Shown: positions 1 through 11,045, counted from the first letter of the stretch. The stretch: DNA of 64,000 bases from Paraescarpia echinospica (GCA_020002185.1 CM034544.1:38344243-38408242), one strand, 5' to 3'. Numbers and translations are program-made. Notes: generated by a model not told the origin, from the sequence alone.

Positions 1-650
1 CAATAAAGCATTCCATCCAAACAGTGGAAAACAGTGAATAGGACCTTAACAGTAATTGCATAACAAAACAACTAACATCAAACAATAACTAATTGACGCA
101 TTCATTTATAAATAGTAATAATTGTAGTAGCAGCAGCAGCAGCAGCAGCAGCAGCAGTTAGTACCACTAACTTTATTTGCCAAAAAAACCTCTGAAAACA
201 TAACATGTAGGCGTAGATGCTGATTAAGAATTTTGTTTCATTTAGAAAGTCCTGTTGAAATTAGCATTTGGGTTAATCACACATACAGTTCCAAATGTAA
301 TCGTGCATGAACGTATATGACGCATGTTGAAGTTACCCAACACGCCGTAATGGATAGATCCTGCACAAGTCTTCCTCGGTGGACTATACATCTACATATG
401 TCTTGGCAGTAATGTATCAACGATAATATATAAATTTACAAACATTGTTTTATTTTGTTAACCATGAACATGTCTTGTAATTATGATAAATCTACCGTTT
501 ACATTAGCTACAAATATATTTTGAAGCTACATCGCCGTACAGTGTTCAGATCTATCACCGCAACACCCCATCGTCACCATGCAGATGCTGGTATAACAGA
601 TGTTATGATATATCGGGTCACCTCGACATATTTAACGTCAGATAAATGCA
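1..650. repeat. Dispersed repeat family R-D, copy 1
   Basis: Blocks of this stretch reappear at 35262-38400 in the same order. Bases 1-120 match 35265-35350 (AATAAAGCA, then GACGCATT). Bases 290-420 match 38050-38130 (TCGTGCATGA, GGATAGATCCT). Bases 535-640 match 38265-38360 (CAGTGTTCAG, ATCGGGTCAC). Between the first and second blocks this copy has only a short CAG tract (124-157), while the other copy has about 2.6 kb of triplet and minisatellite DNA. No convincing reading frame is conserved between the copies, so it is treated as a non-coding dispersed repeat. Confidence 0.6.
124..157. repeat. (GTA/GCA)n trinucleotide microsatellite
   Basis: GTAGTA is followed by about ten uninterrupted CAG triplets. 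It occupies the position that is hugely expanded in the second copy of the surrounding repeat near 35.4 kb. Confidence 0.9.
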
Positions 651-1125
651 GCACATGGCCACCTGCAGACAATGCATTATATAATGTGTGGAACGCCTAT
701 CACCTTAACGCAATTCGAAGACGAACAACTTTGCCCGAAACCTGTACAAATAGGGGCAATACACATTACGAGGCACTCAGTGATCAAGACACAAGAAGGC
801 GGCATCTGTAATAGTTGTATGACCAACGTGAAGACGGTATCAAATTTACATTGTTAGGTAGCCGTTGACATTTCTATTGAAGTATATATTTCAGTCGAAA
901 CAGGAAAGTATGAAGCATCGAAATCGTTCGTCATGTATTCATCAATTAGTTTGTATATGTGGTGGTGATACACTAGAATATTACATTCTATTCAATTAAT
1001 AATTATATATTTCAATATTTCGAACCAGTGTGATGGACAAAAAACAGTTAGATTGTTATTATGCGTGTTACTCAATAACAACTTGATACATGTTGGCTAC
1101 AATACTTTGTCGTCATCACCATTGG
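650..1125. other. No recognisable feature
   Basis: AT-rich sequence with only short chance reading frames. No splice-bounded exon or repeat was identified. Confidence 0.4.
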
Positions 1126-1508
1126 TTGGGTGCAGTCAACGACGAGCAGTGCCTATGTATTCAAAGAACCGTCAGATACTTCACCATTCGTTGGGTGCAG
1201 TCAATGACGAGCAGTGCCTATGTATTCAAAGAACCGTCAGATACTTCACCATTCGTTGGGTGCAGTCAATGACGAGCAGTGCCTATGTATTCAAAGAACC
1301 GTCAGATACTTCACCATTCGTTGGGTGCAGTCAATGACGAGCAGTGCCTATGTATTCAAAGAACCGTCAGATACTTCACCATTCGTTGGGTGCAGTCAAT
1401 GACGAGCAGTGCCTATGTATTCAAAGAACCGTCAGATACTTCACCATTCGTTGGGTGCAGTCAATGACGAGCAGTGCCTATGTATTCAAAGAACCGTCAG
1501 ATACTTCA
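1126..1508. repeat. 65-bp tandem repeat, about 5.9 copies
   Basis: Units begin with TTGGGTGCAG at 1126, 1191, 1256, 1321, 1386 and 1451. They are almost identical; the first differs by CAACGACG for CAATGACG, and the last breaks off in TACTTCAACATAAA. Because 65 is not a multiple of 3, the array is open in several overlapping frames, which explains a nest of repetitive short ORFs. It lies about 400 bp upstream of the beta-defensin-like gene. Confidence 0.95.
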
Positions 1509-1808
1509 ACATAAAGACGTTCACAAATATGTTTGTTGTAAGTTTTCTCAGTTTACCTCTGTTTTTCTTGTCCCGAATTGGTGTCCACAAGATAAATGTT
1601 TTAACGGGCTCTTCTGTGTAGCGATAACAGCGACCAGTTCGTTCGCGGCGTCTCCTTAAATTCGTATCTGACAGTACGTCTACGCCCGCATCAAGTTCCG
1701 CAGAATCGGTGCACAACGCCCTTCGAGATTCTGTTACAGTTCATCTGTGAGTGAGCTCGTACTTGCGTACTGATTTGAAATTATATACTGCCTACATCCA
1801 AGAACATG

Positions 1809-1818
1809 TTATATAAAT
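1809..1818 (+). promoter_or_regulatory. Candidate TATA box of the defensin-like gene
   Basis: TTATATAAAT lies about 90 bp before the ATG at 1901, which would give a start site near 1840 and a leader of about 60 nt. GCAG at 1891-1894 could instead be a splice acceptor for an upstream leader exon. No transcript evidence is available. Confidence 0.35.
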
Positions 1819-1900
1819 AGACCAGAATTTTGTTTTACCACTACTAGTTAGTGATATTAAGTAATGATGAATATGTTATGCTGCCATGTTGCAGACCAAG

Positions 1901-3587
1901 ATGTCGGTTTTGGCAAGTGCGACGTTTCTTTGCTTGACGGCCGTGTATGTTAAGTTATCAGCGGGTAAGTGTTCATTTTCTATATCCAAGTCATTATGTG
2001 TTGGCGGTGAATAAACTTTGTCAGTTGCATTATTTGAAGTTACATTTTTACGTTTTTATTGTAGTCACGAACGTAGAGTTTGGGCATGCAAATGTGTGTG
2101 TGCTTGTGTACGTGCATATGCGCGTGCTTGTGTGCATATGTTTGGAAATGTGTGTGTTCGTGCGTACGTGCGTGCGTGCTTATATGCGTGCGTGGTGCTT
2201 TCGTTTTGTGTGTATATGTGCGAAAAAATATAAGTGCCTAATAGCAATAGTGGCAAATGAACAGCCGCGAGTAAATGTACCAGACCGGTCAGACAACAAA
2301 CAACAAATTATTGTATCCGGCTATGACACTACTGTGCATTGAGGCAATTGTTTGATAAACGTCATTAGATTGACCAAACATGGATTGGCAGTGCAAAACA
2401 AATGGCGCCGCCCAAGGAAATGACGGCAATACGGTCTGTAGAACCTAGAAGTTACTACATTAATTTCACTAAGGTAATTGCGCTGTAACTGTATATGCTA
2501 TATTCCAAATTAATTTACCTCCAAAGGAACAATAAAGTATTGTGATTGTGATTGACTGATTGACTGATTGATTGATTGATTGATTGACTGATTGACTGAT
2601 TGATTGATTGATTGATTGTCTGTAATTATGTACATACACGACTTAATACGTATATGACTTACATGTATCTTAGTCAGATTTATCTGGTGTGGAGCTCACT
2701 ATAATATGACTGCTACTCGATCATCACTGTCGTCGTATTTATGATTGTTGTTATTGACTGAATGTTTACCTGATTTGCGTTGTCGTTAACGCCGATACAT
2801 TTAATATATCGTTACACTCCATGCGCTCACAGGAAGATACGTCATTGGAAATAACGTATTACTATACTACAACAGCAATGTTATCTCAACACTCTTAGAC
2901 AATATAGGGTATCTGTATTACTATACTACAACAGCAATGTTATATCAACACTCTTAGACAATATAGGGTATCTGTATTACAATACTACAACAGCAATATT
3001 ATCTCAACACTCTTAGACAATACAGGGTATCTGTATTACTATACTACAAAACAATGTTATCTCAACACTCTTAGACAATATGGGGTATCTATATTAATAT
3101 TCTACAACAGCAATGTTATCTCAACACTCTTAGACAATATAGGGTATCTGTATTAATATACTATAACAGCAATGTTATCTCAACACTCTTAGACAATATA
3201 GGGTATCTGTATTACTATACTACAACAACAATGTTATTTCAGCACTCGTAAACAATATAGGGTATCTGTATTAATATACTACAACAGCAATGTTATCTCA
3301 ACACTCTTAGACAGTATAGGGTATCTGCACTTAGTCATAACATGCGTTAAGATTCGGTATCTGTAATAATGTGTATCAGTGTTAGATTACAACTGTGTTT
3401 CGTAGTTTTCACTACAGGTCACTGCTCGCCTGCTGGCACTTCGTGCGTCAGCATGAAAGACGTGTGTAATAACGGCTTATGTTCAACCGGTATCCTCTTT
3501 CCGCAGGGTCACTGCGGCCCCGGCGAGCGCTGCTGTGTAACACGGAGTCTGTATCAAAATTTGCTTTTGTCGATCAATCCAGACTAA
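1901..3587 (+). CDS. Secreted beta-defensin-like Cys-rich peptide (two exons)
   Basis: Exon 1 is 1901-1964 and ends at a consensus donor (GCGG|GTAAGT). Exon 2 is 3418-3587 after CACTACAG. Both junctions are phase 1, giving a 77-residue product. Residues 1-21 form a signal peptide with a hydrophobic core (ATFLCLTAVYV). The mature part has Cys at 24, 31, 38, 43, 54, 60 and 61. From Cys31 the spacing is C-x6-C-x4-C-x10-C-x5-CC, within the range of vertebrate-type beta-defensins and the C-terminal domain of invertebrate big defensins, and the GHCGPGERCC end resembles their G-x-C-G...CC signature. Cys24 is an extra, unpaired cysteine. The peptide is close to neutral rather than strongly cationic, which is atypical. 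The 1.45-kb intron carries a LINE tail and a 59-bp tandem array. The gene model is well supported; an extracellular antimicrobial role is inference. Confidence 0.72.
2070..2235. repeat. GT/GC-rich alternating purine-pyrimidine stretch
   Basis: Degenerate (TG)n with CGTGCG and CATATG interruptions inside the intron of the defensin-like gene. The Cys/Val/Arg-rich ORFs here are by-products of the repeat. Confidence 0.8.
2440..2620 (+). mobile_element. 3' end of a LINE or SINE with ATTG tail
   Basis: AACAATAAAGTATTGTGATTG followed by (ATTG/ACTG)n to about 2620 has the form of a non-LTR retroelement 3' terminus, with a poly(A)-signal-like AATAAA and a short tandem tail. No coding part is attached, so it is a severely 5'-truncated insertion in the intron. 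The clade cannot be named. Confidence 0.55.
2861..3328. repeat. 59-bp tandem repeat, about 8 copies
   Basis: Units containing CAACACTCTTAGACAATATA recur at starts 2861, 2920, 2979, 3038, 3096, 3155, 3214 and 3273. They show a few substitutions and one 1-bp shortened unit. The array ends about 90 bp before exon 2 of the defensin-like gene. Confidence 0.95.
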
Positions 3588-3789
3588 CTTAATATTACAA
3601 AATATGTTACATTATAATAACTAATTAACTTCTTAGTCAATCCATCTATTTGTTGACGACTTTTCCTCTGTACAAGACAAAGAGAACGCGTAATCCTTTG
3701 GATTTGTTGTGCCACTAAGCTCGGATTTTCCGAGGATATTGGCGCTTAATAAGTCATTCCATTAGTAGTGTTATTGTTATTGCGATTGT

Positions 3790-4690
3790 TGCTGTTGTTA
3801 GTGTTATTGTTATTATTATTGTTGTTGTTTGTGTTATTCTTGTTGTTATTATTATTATTATTATATATTATATTACACAACCGGAAAACGCGTCTACACT
3901 GATGTTGATGGTAATAATGATGGTGGTTTCGATACAGATGGAGACTACGATAAAGAGAATTGTGGTTATGATGATGGGGGCGATGATGATGATGATGACG
4001 ATGGTGTTGGTGATGAATATAGTGATGATTGTACTGTATTTGTAGATGACGGCGGCAGCTTCAACTGTGTGGACTGCATCTGTCAGTTTAGAGAATGTTG
4101 TATTGGGGGTCCCATAAGCTGGTTTTCTATCCGTCTCATGGACCAACGGCGAACAGTTGTAAGTACACTGTACACATATTCCAACAGCCAGTTTGTTATC
4201 GTAAGTCGTACGGATCTGTGTAATTCGCATAGGTGTATCAAGATACGACCATCCCTCCTGAAATAGCACACATTATATATTAAAGACATGTTCTATTCAC
4301 TGTCGCCTGGTATAACTACTCGCCGTTTGATGGCGGCACGTTTTGCGCCCTTCACAGTCTTTTGGTATATTAGTGGCATTGCAAATGCTATCCGTTTTAC
4401 GCCGTATCCGGGTAGAGATCCTGATCGGCTCTCATGCTAACAACGACATACAAAATAATAAGAATACACATTTATCACGTTGTGCGAAGATTTCGAAACT
4501 ATTCAACATTCATATTATATTGAAACAAGTCACACTCTAAAAATAACCGATATTAAATTGTTCCATTGTATTTGTTCTACACTATCACCCGTCTAGTCAC
4601 TAGATGGCGCTTCGCAATGTAGAAATGTGTTGATATTCTCTTATCTTAAAGTATTTTTTATTTTGTGTATAGCTATTTTATAAATTAATT
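3790..4690 (+). repeat. Dispersed segment R-C, copy 1 (inverted copy at 62740-63780)
   Basis: Reading plus here and minus near 63.7 kb gives the same series of blocks: an ATT/GTT-rich tract, CCGGAAAACGCGTCT, a GAT-rich stretch (3900-4025), AACTGTGTGGACTGCATCTG, TGTACACTG, CGGATCTGTGTAATTCGCA, GACCATCC, TACGCCGTATCCGGGT, TGATCGGC and ACTAGATGGCGC. Divergence looks like roughly 20%. The GAT-rich part translates as an Asp-rich segment ending CVDCICQ. Copy 2 has a possible donor there (CCAG|GTTAGT), whereas copy 1 reads CAG|TTTAGA. No acceptor is visible in either copy, so a coding exon is not established. It may be a dispersed repeat or a duplicated gene piece. Confidence 0.6.
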
Positions 4691-4699
4691 TAATTATAG

Positions 4700-5135
4700 A
4701 AAGCATGCATAGTATACACAAACATTACTATTTATTATACATGCTACATGTAAAGTTTTATGTTAGTTATATTTTTCTACATCGCGTCGAGCATTTTACT
4801 GAACATTGCGCTTTATCAAAAAGTAAATATTATTATAATTATTACGATGGGAATTGACGTACTGCGAAATACAAAGAAGCAGAGGACAGATTAGGGGTAA
4901 TGGAAAGAAAGTGGGAATCGGGACGGGAGAGTTCGGGAGAAGGACAGAGCGGGGGATAAGCAGCGCAGTAGTGAGGGTGAAAAGGAAGGAGGGAGAGAAA
5001 GGGAGAGAGAGGATAGATTGAGGAAGGCAGGAAGTGTGGTATGGACATAGGGAGAGGAGGTAGTTAGCAGAAAGGGTGAGGGAAATATGGGGATAGTGAA
5101 ACATATGTGCAAAGTCGTAGAAAGGAAGTAGAGGG
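4700..5135. other. No gene seen; purine-rich tract
   Basis: AT-rich to about 4850, then an A/G-rich strand (4880-5130) leading into the TA and GA microsatellites. The long Ser/Pro/Leu-rich minus ORFs here are read-through of the pyrimidine strand. Confidence 0.5.
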
Positions 5136-5140
5136 GATGG

Positions 5141-5332
<192 letters not shown>

Positions 5333-5478
5333 CTACGCATGACATACTACAGGCAATGTTGTGCATTCAGTCGTGCAGGCAATTTGCAGTTATTCCTGTC
5401 CTACAGCTGGGGCTGGGACTCCACCAGTCTATCACGATCTATTATTTAGAGTCTCGCATTGTCAGGCAGATAGAGAGA

Positions 5479-5481
5479 GCG

Positions 5482-5530
<49 letters not shown>
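5479..5530. repeat. (GA)n microsatellite
   Basis: Uninterrupted GA dinucleotides. Confidence 0.95.
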
Positions 5531-5532
<2 letters not shown>

Positions 5533-5735
5533 TGGAAGAAAGGGAGTGAACGAGATAGGAGAGAGAAATGGTGAATGATTGGGTTGGGGGTGTGGAAATG
5601 AACGATAGAACAACAGGTAGAAGATAATTATTGTGATACTGTAATCATTTGTCCAAAGGAACGCACATATATTTTAACTAACTGATGTTAATATGTACAT
5701 GTAAAACGGTTGTATCGATTGCTGGCAGTTCACGT

Positions 5736-5890
5736 AAAAATGTCGTTGTTATGAAAAACATAACACCGAGGTTTTGGTGAACGCATTATGTTGATTTATG
5801 TTGTATATGCGACACAGACACACTAGCAACTGAAGGGACGATTGCTTCTTGTATCATACATTGTATCGTTGCCTACAATTGACACGGAAT
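5736..5890 (+). repeat. Local direct duplication, copy 1 (copy 2 at 6346-6512)
   Basis: Shared words in the same order include GTCGTTGTTATGA, ACACCG, TTATGTTG, GGGACG, TTCTTGTATCA and TTGCCTAC. Spacing between the copies is about 610 bp. The second copy lies directly upstream of the signal-peptide-like exon at 6524. Confidence 0.7.
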
Positions 5891-6345
5891 AGGTAAAGAG
5901 AGGGCAAGAGATAGAGAGGGGAAGAAGGAAGAGGAGGCAAAGGAGTGAGGCAGTGAGGGACAGAAGTAGAGAAAGGGTGGAGAAGGAAACATTAGGGACA
6001 CCTAAAATGCGGAGGGGAATGAGTTAATAAAACTTGGACGAGAGGTGGGAGTCACCGGACATTTAGTCGAGTCATACAGCAATAATTTGATGTTATTAAC
6101 TGGTGCATTTAGGTACTTGTTGAATAAATCTTTGTTGCAATAGATTCGCACACTGTCGTGTCTGCTTTCATCATGAGAATTGGGGACACACACTGGAATA
6201 TACCAGCTTTCATTTGGTGACAAACCATGTCATGCCATCCTTTGAACAAACGTGTGACAACTCGCATTAACTAACTAATCCCGATAAGCAACAACCCTTC
6301 ATGTGACGCGGTGGTATTATTGATTATCAACAATCGCAAGTGATT

Positions 6346-6512
6346 GTCGTTGTTATGATAAAAAACAACACCGCAGTGCCTGTGACAATACACAATTGAT
6401 TATGTTGTGTGTCTGTCATAGACACATTTGTAGTTAATGGGACGGTTCATTCTTGTATCACATCCACTGTCCGTCTCAACGATGTAAAGTTGCCTACCCT
6501 TGACAAGGAATT
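6346..6512 (+). repeat. Local direct duplication, copy 2 (candidate upstream region)
   Basis: Diverged copy of 5736-5890 ending 12 bp before the ATG at 6524. If the exon is real, this segment would be leader or promoter DNA that exists twice in tandem. Confidence 0.6.
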
Positions 6513-6523
6513 GTACTGTGATT

Positions 6524-6662
6524 ATGGGCGAGAAGACGGAGAGGATGACGTTCGCGTCCCCGTGGAGGCTAACGTTTGCTCGGTCCTTTCTGTCAGCTGT
6601 GTTTCTGCTGCCGGCCGTACTCCTGACCCTCGGCACCACGACAAGTAACGTCAACGGACAAG
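6524..6662 (+). CDS. Signal-peptide-like first exon, partner exon not found
   Basis: The open frame from ATG 6524, with an in-frame ATG at 6545, runs to GGACAAG|GTGAGC at 6662, a good donor in phase 1. It encodes about 46 residues with Arg/Lys near the start and a strong hydrophobic core (FLSAVFLLPAVLLTLG), then a Ser/Thr/Asn-rich stretch: the form of a secretory signal or membrane anchor. The phase matches the two complete secreted-peptide genes in this window. No matching acceptor plus open exon is visible before the N gap at 7445, so the rest may be lost in the gap or absent. The start codon is uncertain; ATG 6545 gives a more usual signal length. Confidence 0.45.
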
Positions 6663-7310
6663 GTGAGCTAACACTACGCAAATGTATTGGAGCGCCGTGG
6701 TGTAGTATATAGAACACAAACACCGGGCTAGAAGAGGCTTGCTGCTGTCTCAAGAAAGGGTAAATTCGTTCACGCCACGTTGACTCTGTTCACTCAGTTG
6801 TATAACTGTGTACATGGCAATATATAATGGTGGATATGTTTAAATGAATATTCTTCGCGCAGAATTGTAGTATGGCTGAATGCTTCCATGAAAATACAAG
6901 ATTGTGATGGCATACATATTTCTGCCAGAGTAGAAGTGGACAAGATTTTGATCACACATAAGTTGATGTAAAACCCTTTACCGTAAAATAATAATTATGT
7001 AGACTTCGTGTAGACTGCTACTAATATCTTCGATTCCATTAGCAGATGATTTGACTAAGAAATAGTTAAATTAATAATATTCAAATATAAGAATGTATCC
7101 ATACACCAATCCAGATGCACAAACTGAGGGAAGCTGCCACAAAACTAACTTCAACAAGTGGGATTGTATATCTAAAGATCGAATAATAGGGTAGGCCTAC
7201 TCTTATTAACGTTGAGTGTTCGGTCGTACAGGCAACGAGGTGTGACACAGTCACAGCAATTCAACCAGTCTACTACAAAATATAATATTTATAGTCCCAC
7301 ATAGTCACTG
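6663..7310. other. Presumed intron, nothing recognised
   Basis: AT-rich, no exon-like open segment and no repeat identified. Confidence 0.4.
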
Positions 7311-7444
7311 AATGTGTGTGAGTGTGTGTGTTTGTGTGTGTTTGTGTGTGTGTCTGTGGTGTATGTGCGTGAGTGTGTACGAGAGCGTGTATACGTGTGC
7401 TTGTGTATGTGTGCATATATACATATGCATGTATGTATGCATAT
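7311..7444. repeat. Degenerate (GT)n tract
   Basis: GTGTGT interrupted by TTTG, ACGAG and CATATA runs straight into the assembly gap. Confidence 0.85.
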
Positions 7445-8444
7445 NNNNNNNNNNNNNNNNNNNNNNNNNNNNNNNNNNNNNNNNNNNNNNNNNNNNNNNN
7501 NNNNNNNNNNNNNNNNNNNNNNNNNNNNNNNNNNNNNNNNNNNNNNNNNNNNNNNNNNNNNNNNNNNNNNNNNNNNNNNNNNNNNNNNNNNNNNNNNNNN
7601 NNNNNNNNNNNNNNNNNNNNNNNNNNNNNNNNNNNNNNNNNNNNNNNNNNNNNNNNNNNNNNNNNNNNNNNNNNNNNNNNNNNNNNNNNNNNNNNNNNNN
7701 NNNNNNNNNNNNNNNNNNNNNNNNNNNNNNNNNNNNNNNNNNNNNNNNNNNNNNNNNNNNNNNNNNNNNNNNNNNNNNNNNNNNNNNNNNNNNNNNNNNN
7801 NNNNNNNNNNNNNNNNNNNNNNNNNNNNNNNNNNNNNNNNNNNNNNNNNNNNNNNNNNNNNNNNNNNNNNNNNNNNNNNNNNNNNNNNNNNNNNNNNNNN
7901 NNNNNNNNNNNNNNNNNNNNNNNNNNNNNNNNNNNNNNNNNNNNNNNNNNNNNNNNNNNNNNNNNNNNNNNNNNNNNNNNNNNNNNNNNNNNNNNNNNNN
8001 NNNNNNNNNNNNNNNNNNNNNNNNNNNNNNNNNNNNNNNNNNNNNNNNNNNNNNNNNNNNNNNNNNNNNNNNNNNNNNNNNNNNNNNNNNNNNNNNNNNN
8101 NNNNNNNNNNNNNNNNNNNNNNNNNNNNNNNNNNNNNNNNNNNNNNNNNNNNNNNNNNNNNNNNNNNNNNNNNNNNNNNNNNNNNNNNNNNNNNNNNNNN
8201 NNNNNNNNNNNNNNNNNNNNNNNNNNNNNNNNNNNNNNNNNNNNNNNNNNNNNNNNNNNNNNNNNNNNNNNNNNNNNNNNNNNNNNNNNNNNNNNNNNNN
8301 NNNNNNNNNNNNNNNNNNNNNNNNNNNNNNNNNNNNNNNNNNNNNNNNNNNNNNNNNNNNNNNNNNNNNNNNNNNNNNNNNNNNNNNNNNNNNNNNNNNN
8401 NNNNNNNNNNNNNNNNNNNNNNNNNNNNNNNNNNNNNNNNNNNN
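7445..8444. other. Assembly gap (1000 Ns)
   Basis: Exactly 1000 undetermined bases, bordered by a GT-rich tract on the left and (CACT)n on the right. The round number suggests a placeholder rather than a measured size. ORFs crossing it are meaningless. Confidence 0.98.
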
Positions 8445-9640
8445 CACTCACTCACTCACTCACTCACTCACTCACTCACTCACTCACTCACTCACTCACT
8501 CACTCACTCACTCACTCACTCACTCACTCACTCACTCACTCACTCACTCACTCACTCACTCACTCACTCACTCACTCACTCACTCATTCATTCATTCGTT
8601 CACTCGTTCATTCATTCATTCATTCGTTTATTCATTCATTCATTCATTCACTCGTTCATTCATTCATTCGTTTATTCATTCATTCACTCACCCAAACCCA
8701 CCTACGCACTTACTCACTAACCCACCCACCCACTAACTCCCTCACTTACCGATTGCGCGGTAGTGGTGTGTGAGTGCCAGCGTTATAAGTTCACCACCGT
8801 AATTAAAAAGTCATAACGCTGTTACATACCTGCATATTACTTATAATCTGGAAAAATATCGACATTTTAAAGTAGTAAAGGGGACGAGGCATATCGTCAT
8901 GTTGTCAAGCTCTGCACAATATTTTAAACTGATAAATGTTGTTTAGTTGAAACAATCTGTAACCCGTTCTGCTTTTCGTGAAAATCGGTTTTTCTGTCAC
9001 AAGATATCGCTGCCGACGATCATCCAGTTCAGAATAAATAATTTTTTGTAGCTAGATCAAGTTATACTTTTATATTGGAAGTCGTTATCAAGTGTGACCT
9101 TCCGCTGCACATCCCCACCCAAGTGTAGTGGGGCACACAACCGCTGACGCATGTCGCCTTTTCCTATAAACTGCTTCAGATAGGGGTCGTTGTTCCTTCT
9201 TACCGTATTCATTCCCAAACCTCCTTCCACCCTATGAATTACTACTTTAAAATGTCGATATTTTTCCAGATTATAAGTAATATGCAGGTATGTAACAGCA
9301 TTATGACTTTTTAATTACGGTGGTGAACTTATAACGCTGGCACTCACACACCACTACCGCGCAATCGGTAAGTGAGGGAGTTAGTGGGTGGGTGGGTTAG
9401 TGAGTAAGTGCGTAGGTGGGTTTGGGTGAGTGAATGAATGAATGAATGAATGAATGAATAAACGAATTAATGAATGAACGAGCGAATGAGTGAATGAGTG
9501 AGTGAGTGAGTGAGTGAGTGAGTGAGTCAGATAATCAGTGAGTCAATGAGTCATTGAGTCAGTGAGTGAGTGTGTCAGTGAATCAGTGAGTGAGTGAGTC
9601 AGTGAATGAGCAAGCGAGTGAGCAAGGAATTTGACGACGT
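8445..9640. repeat. Long inverted repeat (foldback) with (CACT)n outer arms
   Basis: Unique arm 8690-8878 is repeated almost perfectly in inverse orientation at 9239-9427. For example, GCGCGGTAGTGGTGTG at the left pairs with CACACCACTACCGCGC at the right. Outside the unique arms lie (CACT)n/(CATT)n at 8445-8690 and the complementary (AGTG)n/(AATG)n at 9428-9640. The spacer, 8879-9238, is about 360 bp with no ORF. Long arms ending in tandem repeats recall foldback elements. An assembly-induced inversion next to the gap is the main alternative. Confidence 0.85.
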
Positions 9641-10500
9641 AAATGTAATACATTTTCATCCGATGCTATACACTATAAAAACTCGGGTGTTTATGACGTT
9701 GATTGAATTGTAAACGCGCGTCATATACATATAAACAACTGAGTGTATAATTATTAACACCGTCGTAGATATACATACAAAAAAATTGCTACCATCGACC
9801 GCAACAGAATGCAGAGAATTGTGTAAACACAGTGTTTCATTTGACTACAGCGTAATTACATATCAGTTTTTTGTACCCCGTTAGTGTTGTCTTTGATATA
9901 ATAGGTCGAGAAAATGACAGACGGCAACAAGACGTCGTCAACACAATGATTCATTTTTATATTTAAAAAAAGAGTTTGGCTTTTTAAAATGAGTTTGCTT
10001 TGGCGGAGCAGACGTAAACCAGTGGGGCGGAACGACCTGTAGCACAAGTGCGAGGCGGTGTCAGGGCGAAACAGCCGTATTAATGACAAAAGCAGAACAT
10101 GCAGAAAACGCCAGATGTTAGAGGCGACGTTCACAACTTCTAACGAAATTTATGACAGTTGGTCTGTTTAGCTGTTTGCAAGTAGATTTTCACGATCAAT
10201 GAAACTGTTTGGTTTAGTCATTGACGATCAGAGTTTCACATTTGGCACACACCCTTTGATATTTCCTTGTGGCTAAGCTGTAAGAATGTTAGTTTCTACC
10301 TACCAGCTTTACATATTGTTGTACTTGCTATATTAATATATACGGGTCATTCTCCAAATACCGTAATATTTCGCAGTAGATATTCGGGCGGAGGCGACCC
10401 AGTTGGAAATTGTCCTGCTGTGGCAACGATTGATGTTCACCTATCATACAGAGCGACACTTAGTGGGTAGAGCTGAATCTGGCATAGTTATATCATTTTA
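9641..10500. other. No recognisable feature
   Basis: Mixed AT-rich sequence. The small ORFs on both strands lack splice context or family motifs. Confidence 0.4.
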
Positions 10501-10574
10501 GGGTTCTGATAATAATGACGTCATCTTTATTTTTTCACTGGCGTTACGAACAATATATACATGTTTGCATGCTT

Positions 10575-10800
10575 ACTGGCAAATTCAGATTCAGATTCAG
10601 ACTGTTTATTACCAAGTAGTATTTCAAATGTACGATGAATTCTTGGCGTTGTGGCGTCAACATACATGCACGCTTGTCTCCCCTGCCCCCCACCATGCAT
10701 ACGCAAAATATACAATCAGAAGCTAAAACTAGTATAAATTTAAACCAAGGCCAACTGCCAACATATTTTAAGATAGTCGTACATCTATTGACATAAAGTG
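10575..10800 (-). mobile_element. LINE-type 3' end with (GAATCT)n tail, minus strand
   Basis: Read on the minus strand, AATAAACAGTC is followed by repeated TGAATC units. This resembles the 3' tail of L2/CR1-like LINEs. No coding remnant was recognised upstream of it. Confidence 0.4.
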
Positions 10801-10854
10801 AACTTGATAACATAATATTAATACCGTCTGAAACATTACCTAAAAATTAAAAAA

Positions 10855-11045
10855 GTATACATGTAGTTAAATAAATAAATAATAAATAAAATAAAAAATT
10901 ATCTGACGGTATAAAAACTATTCTGACAGTTAAAAAGTATGTACTTACATGTAGTCAAATTAATAAATAATAAATAAATAAATAATAAAAATAAATAAAT
11001 AACTAAAAAAATTAATATATTTATAAGTAATAAATAAATAATTTA
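10855..11045. repeat. (TAAA)n-rich low-complexity tract
   Basis: Repeated AATAAATAAATAA. It lies just beyond the 3' end of the minus-strand LINE at 11.1-13.1 kb and may include its tail. Confidence 0.8.

Noticed and set aside
1053..1621. Set of overlapping ORFs with identical segments
   Set aside because: Created by the 65-bp tandem repeat, whose length shifts the frame at each unit.
3868..4266. Asp-rich Ca-binding protein or i-type lysozyme start (CVDCICQ)
   Set aside because: The Asp stretch is a GAT microsatellite; no acceptor or downstream lysozyme motifs were found, so only the repeat relationship is reported.
7273..8773. Very long ORFs of 380-474 codons in several frames
   Set aside because: They run through 1000 Ns and flanking dinucleotide and tetranucleotide repeats; no real codons support them.
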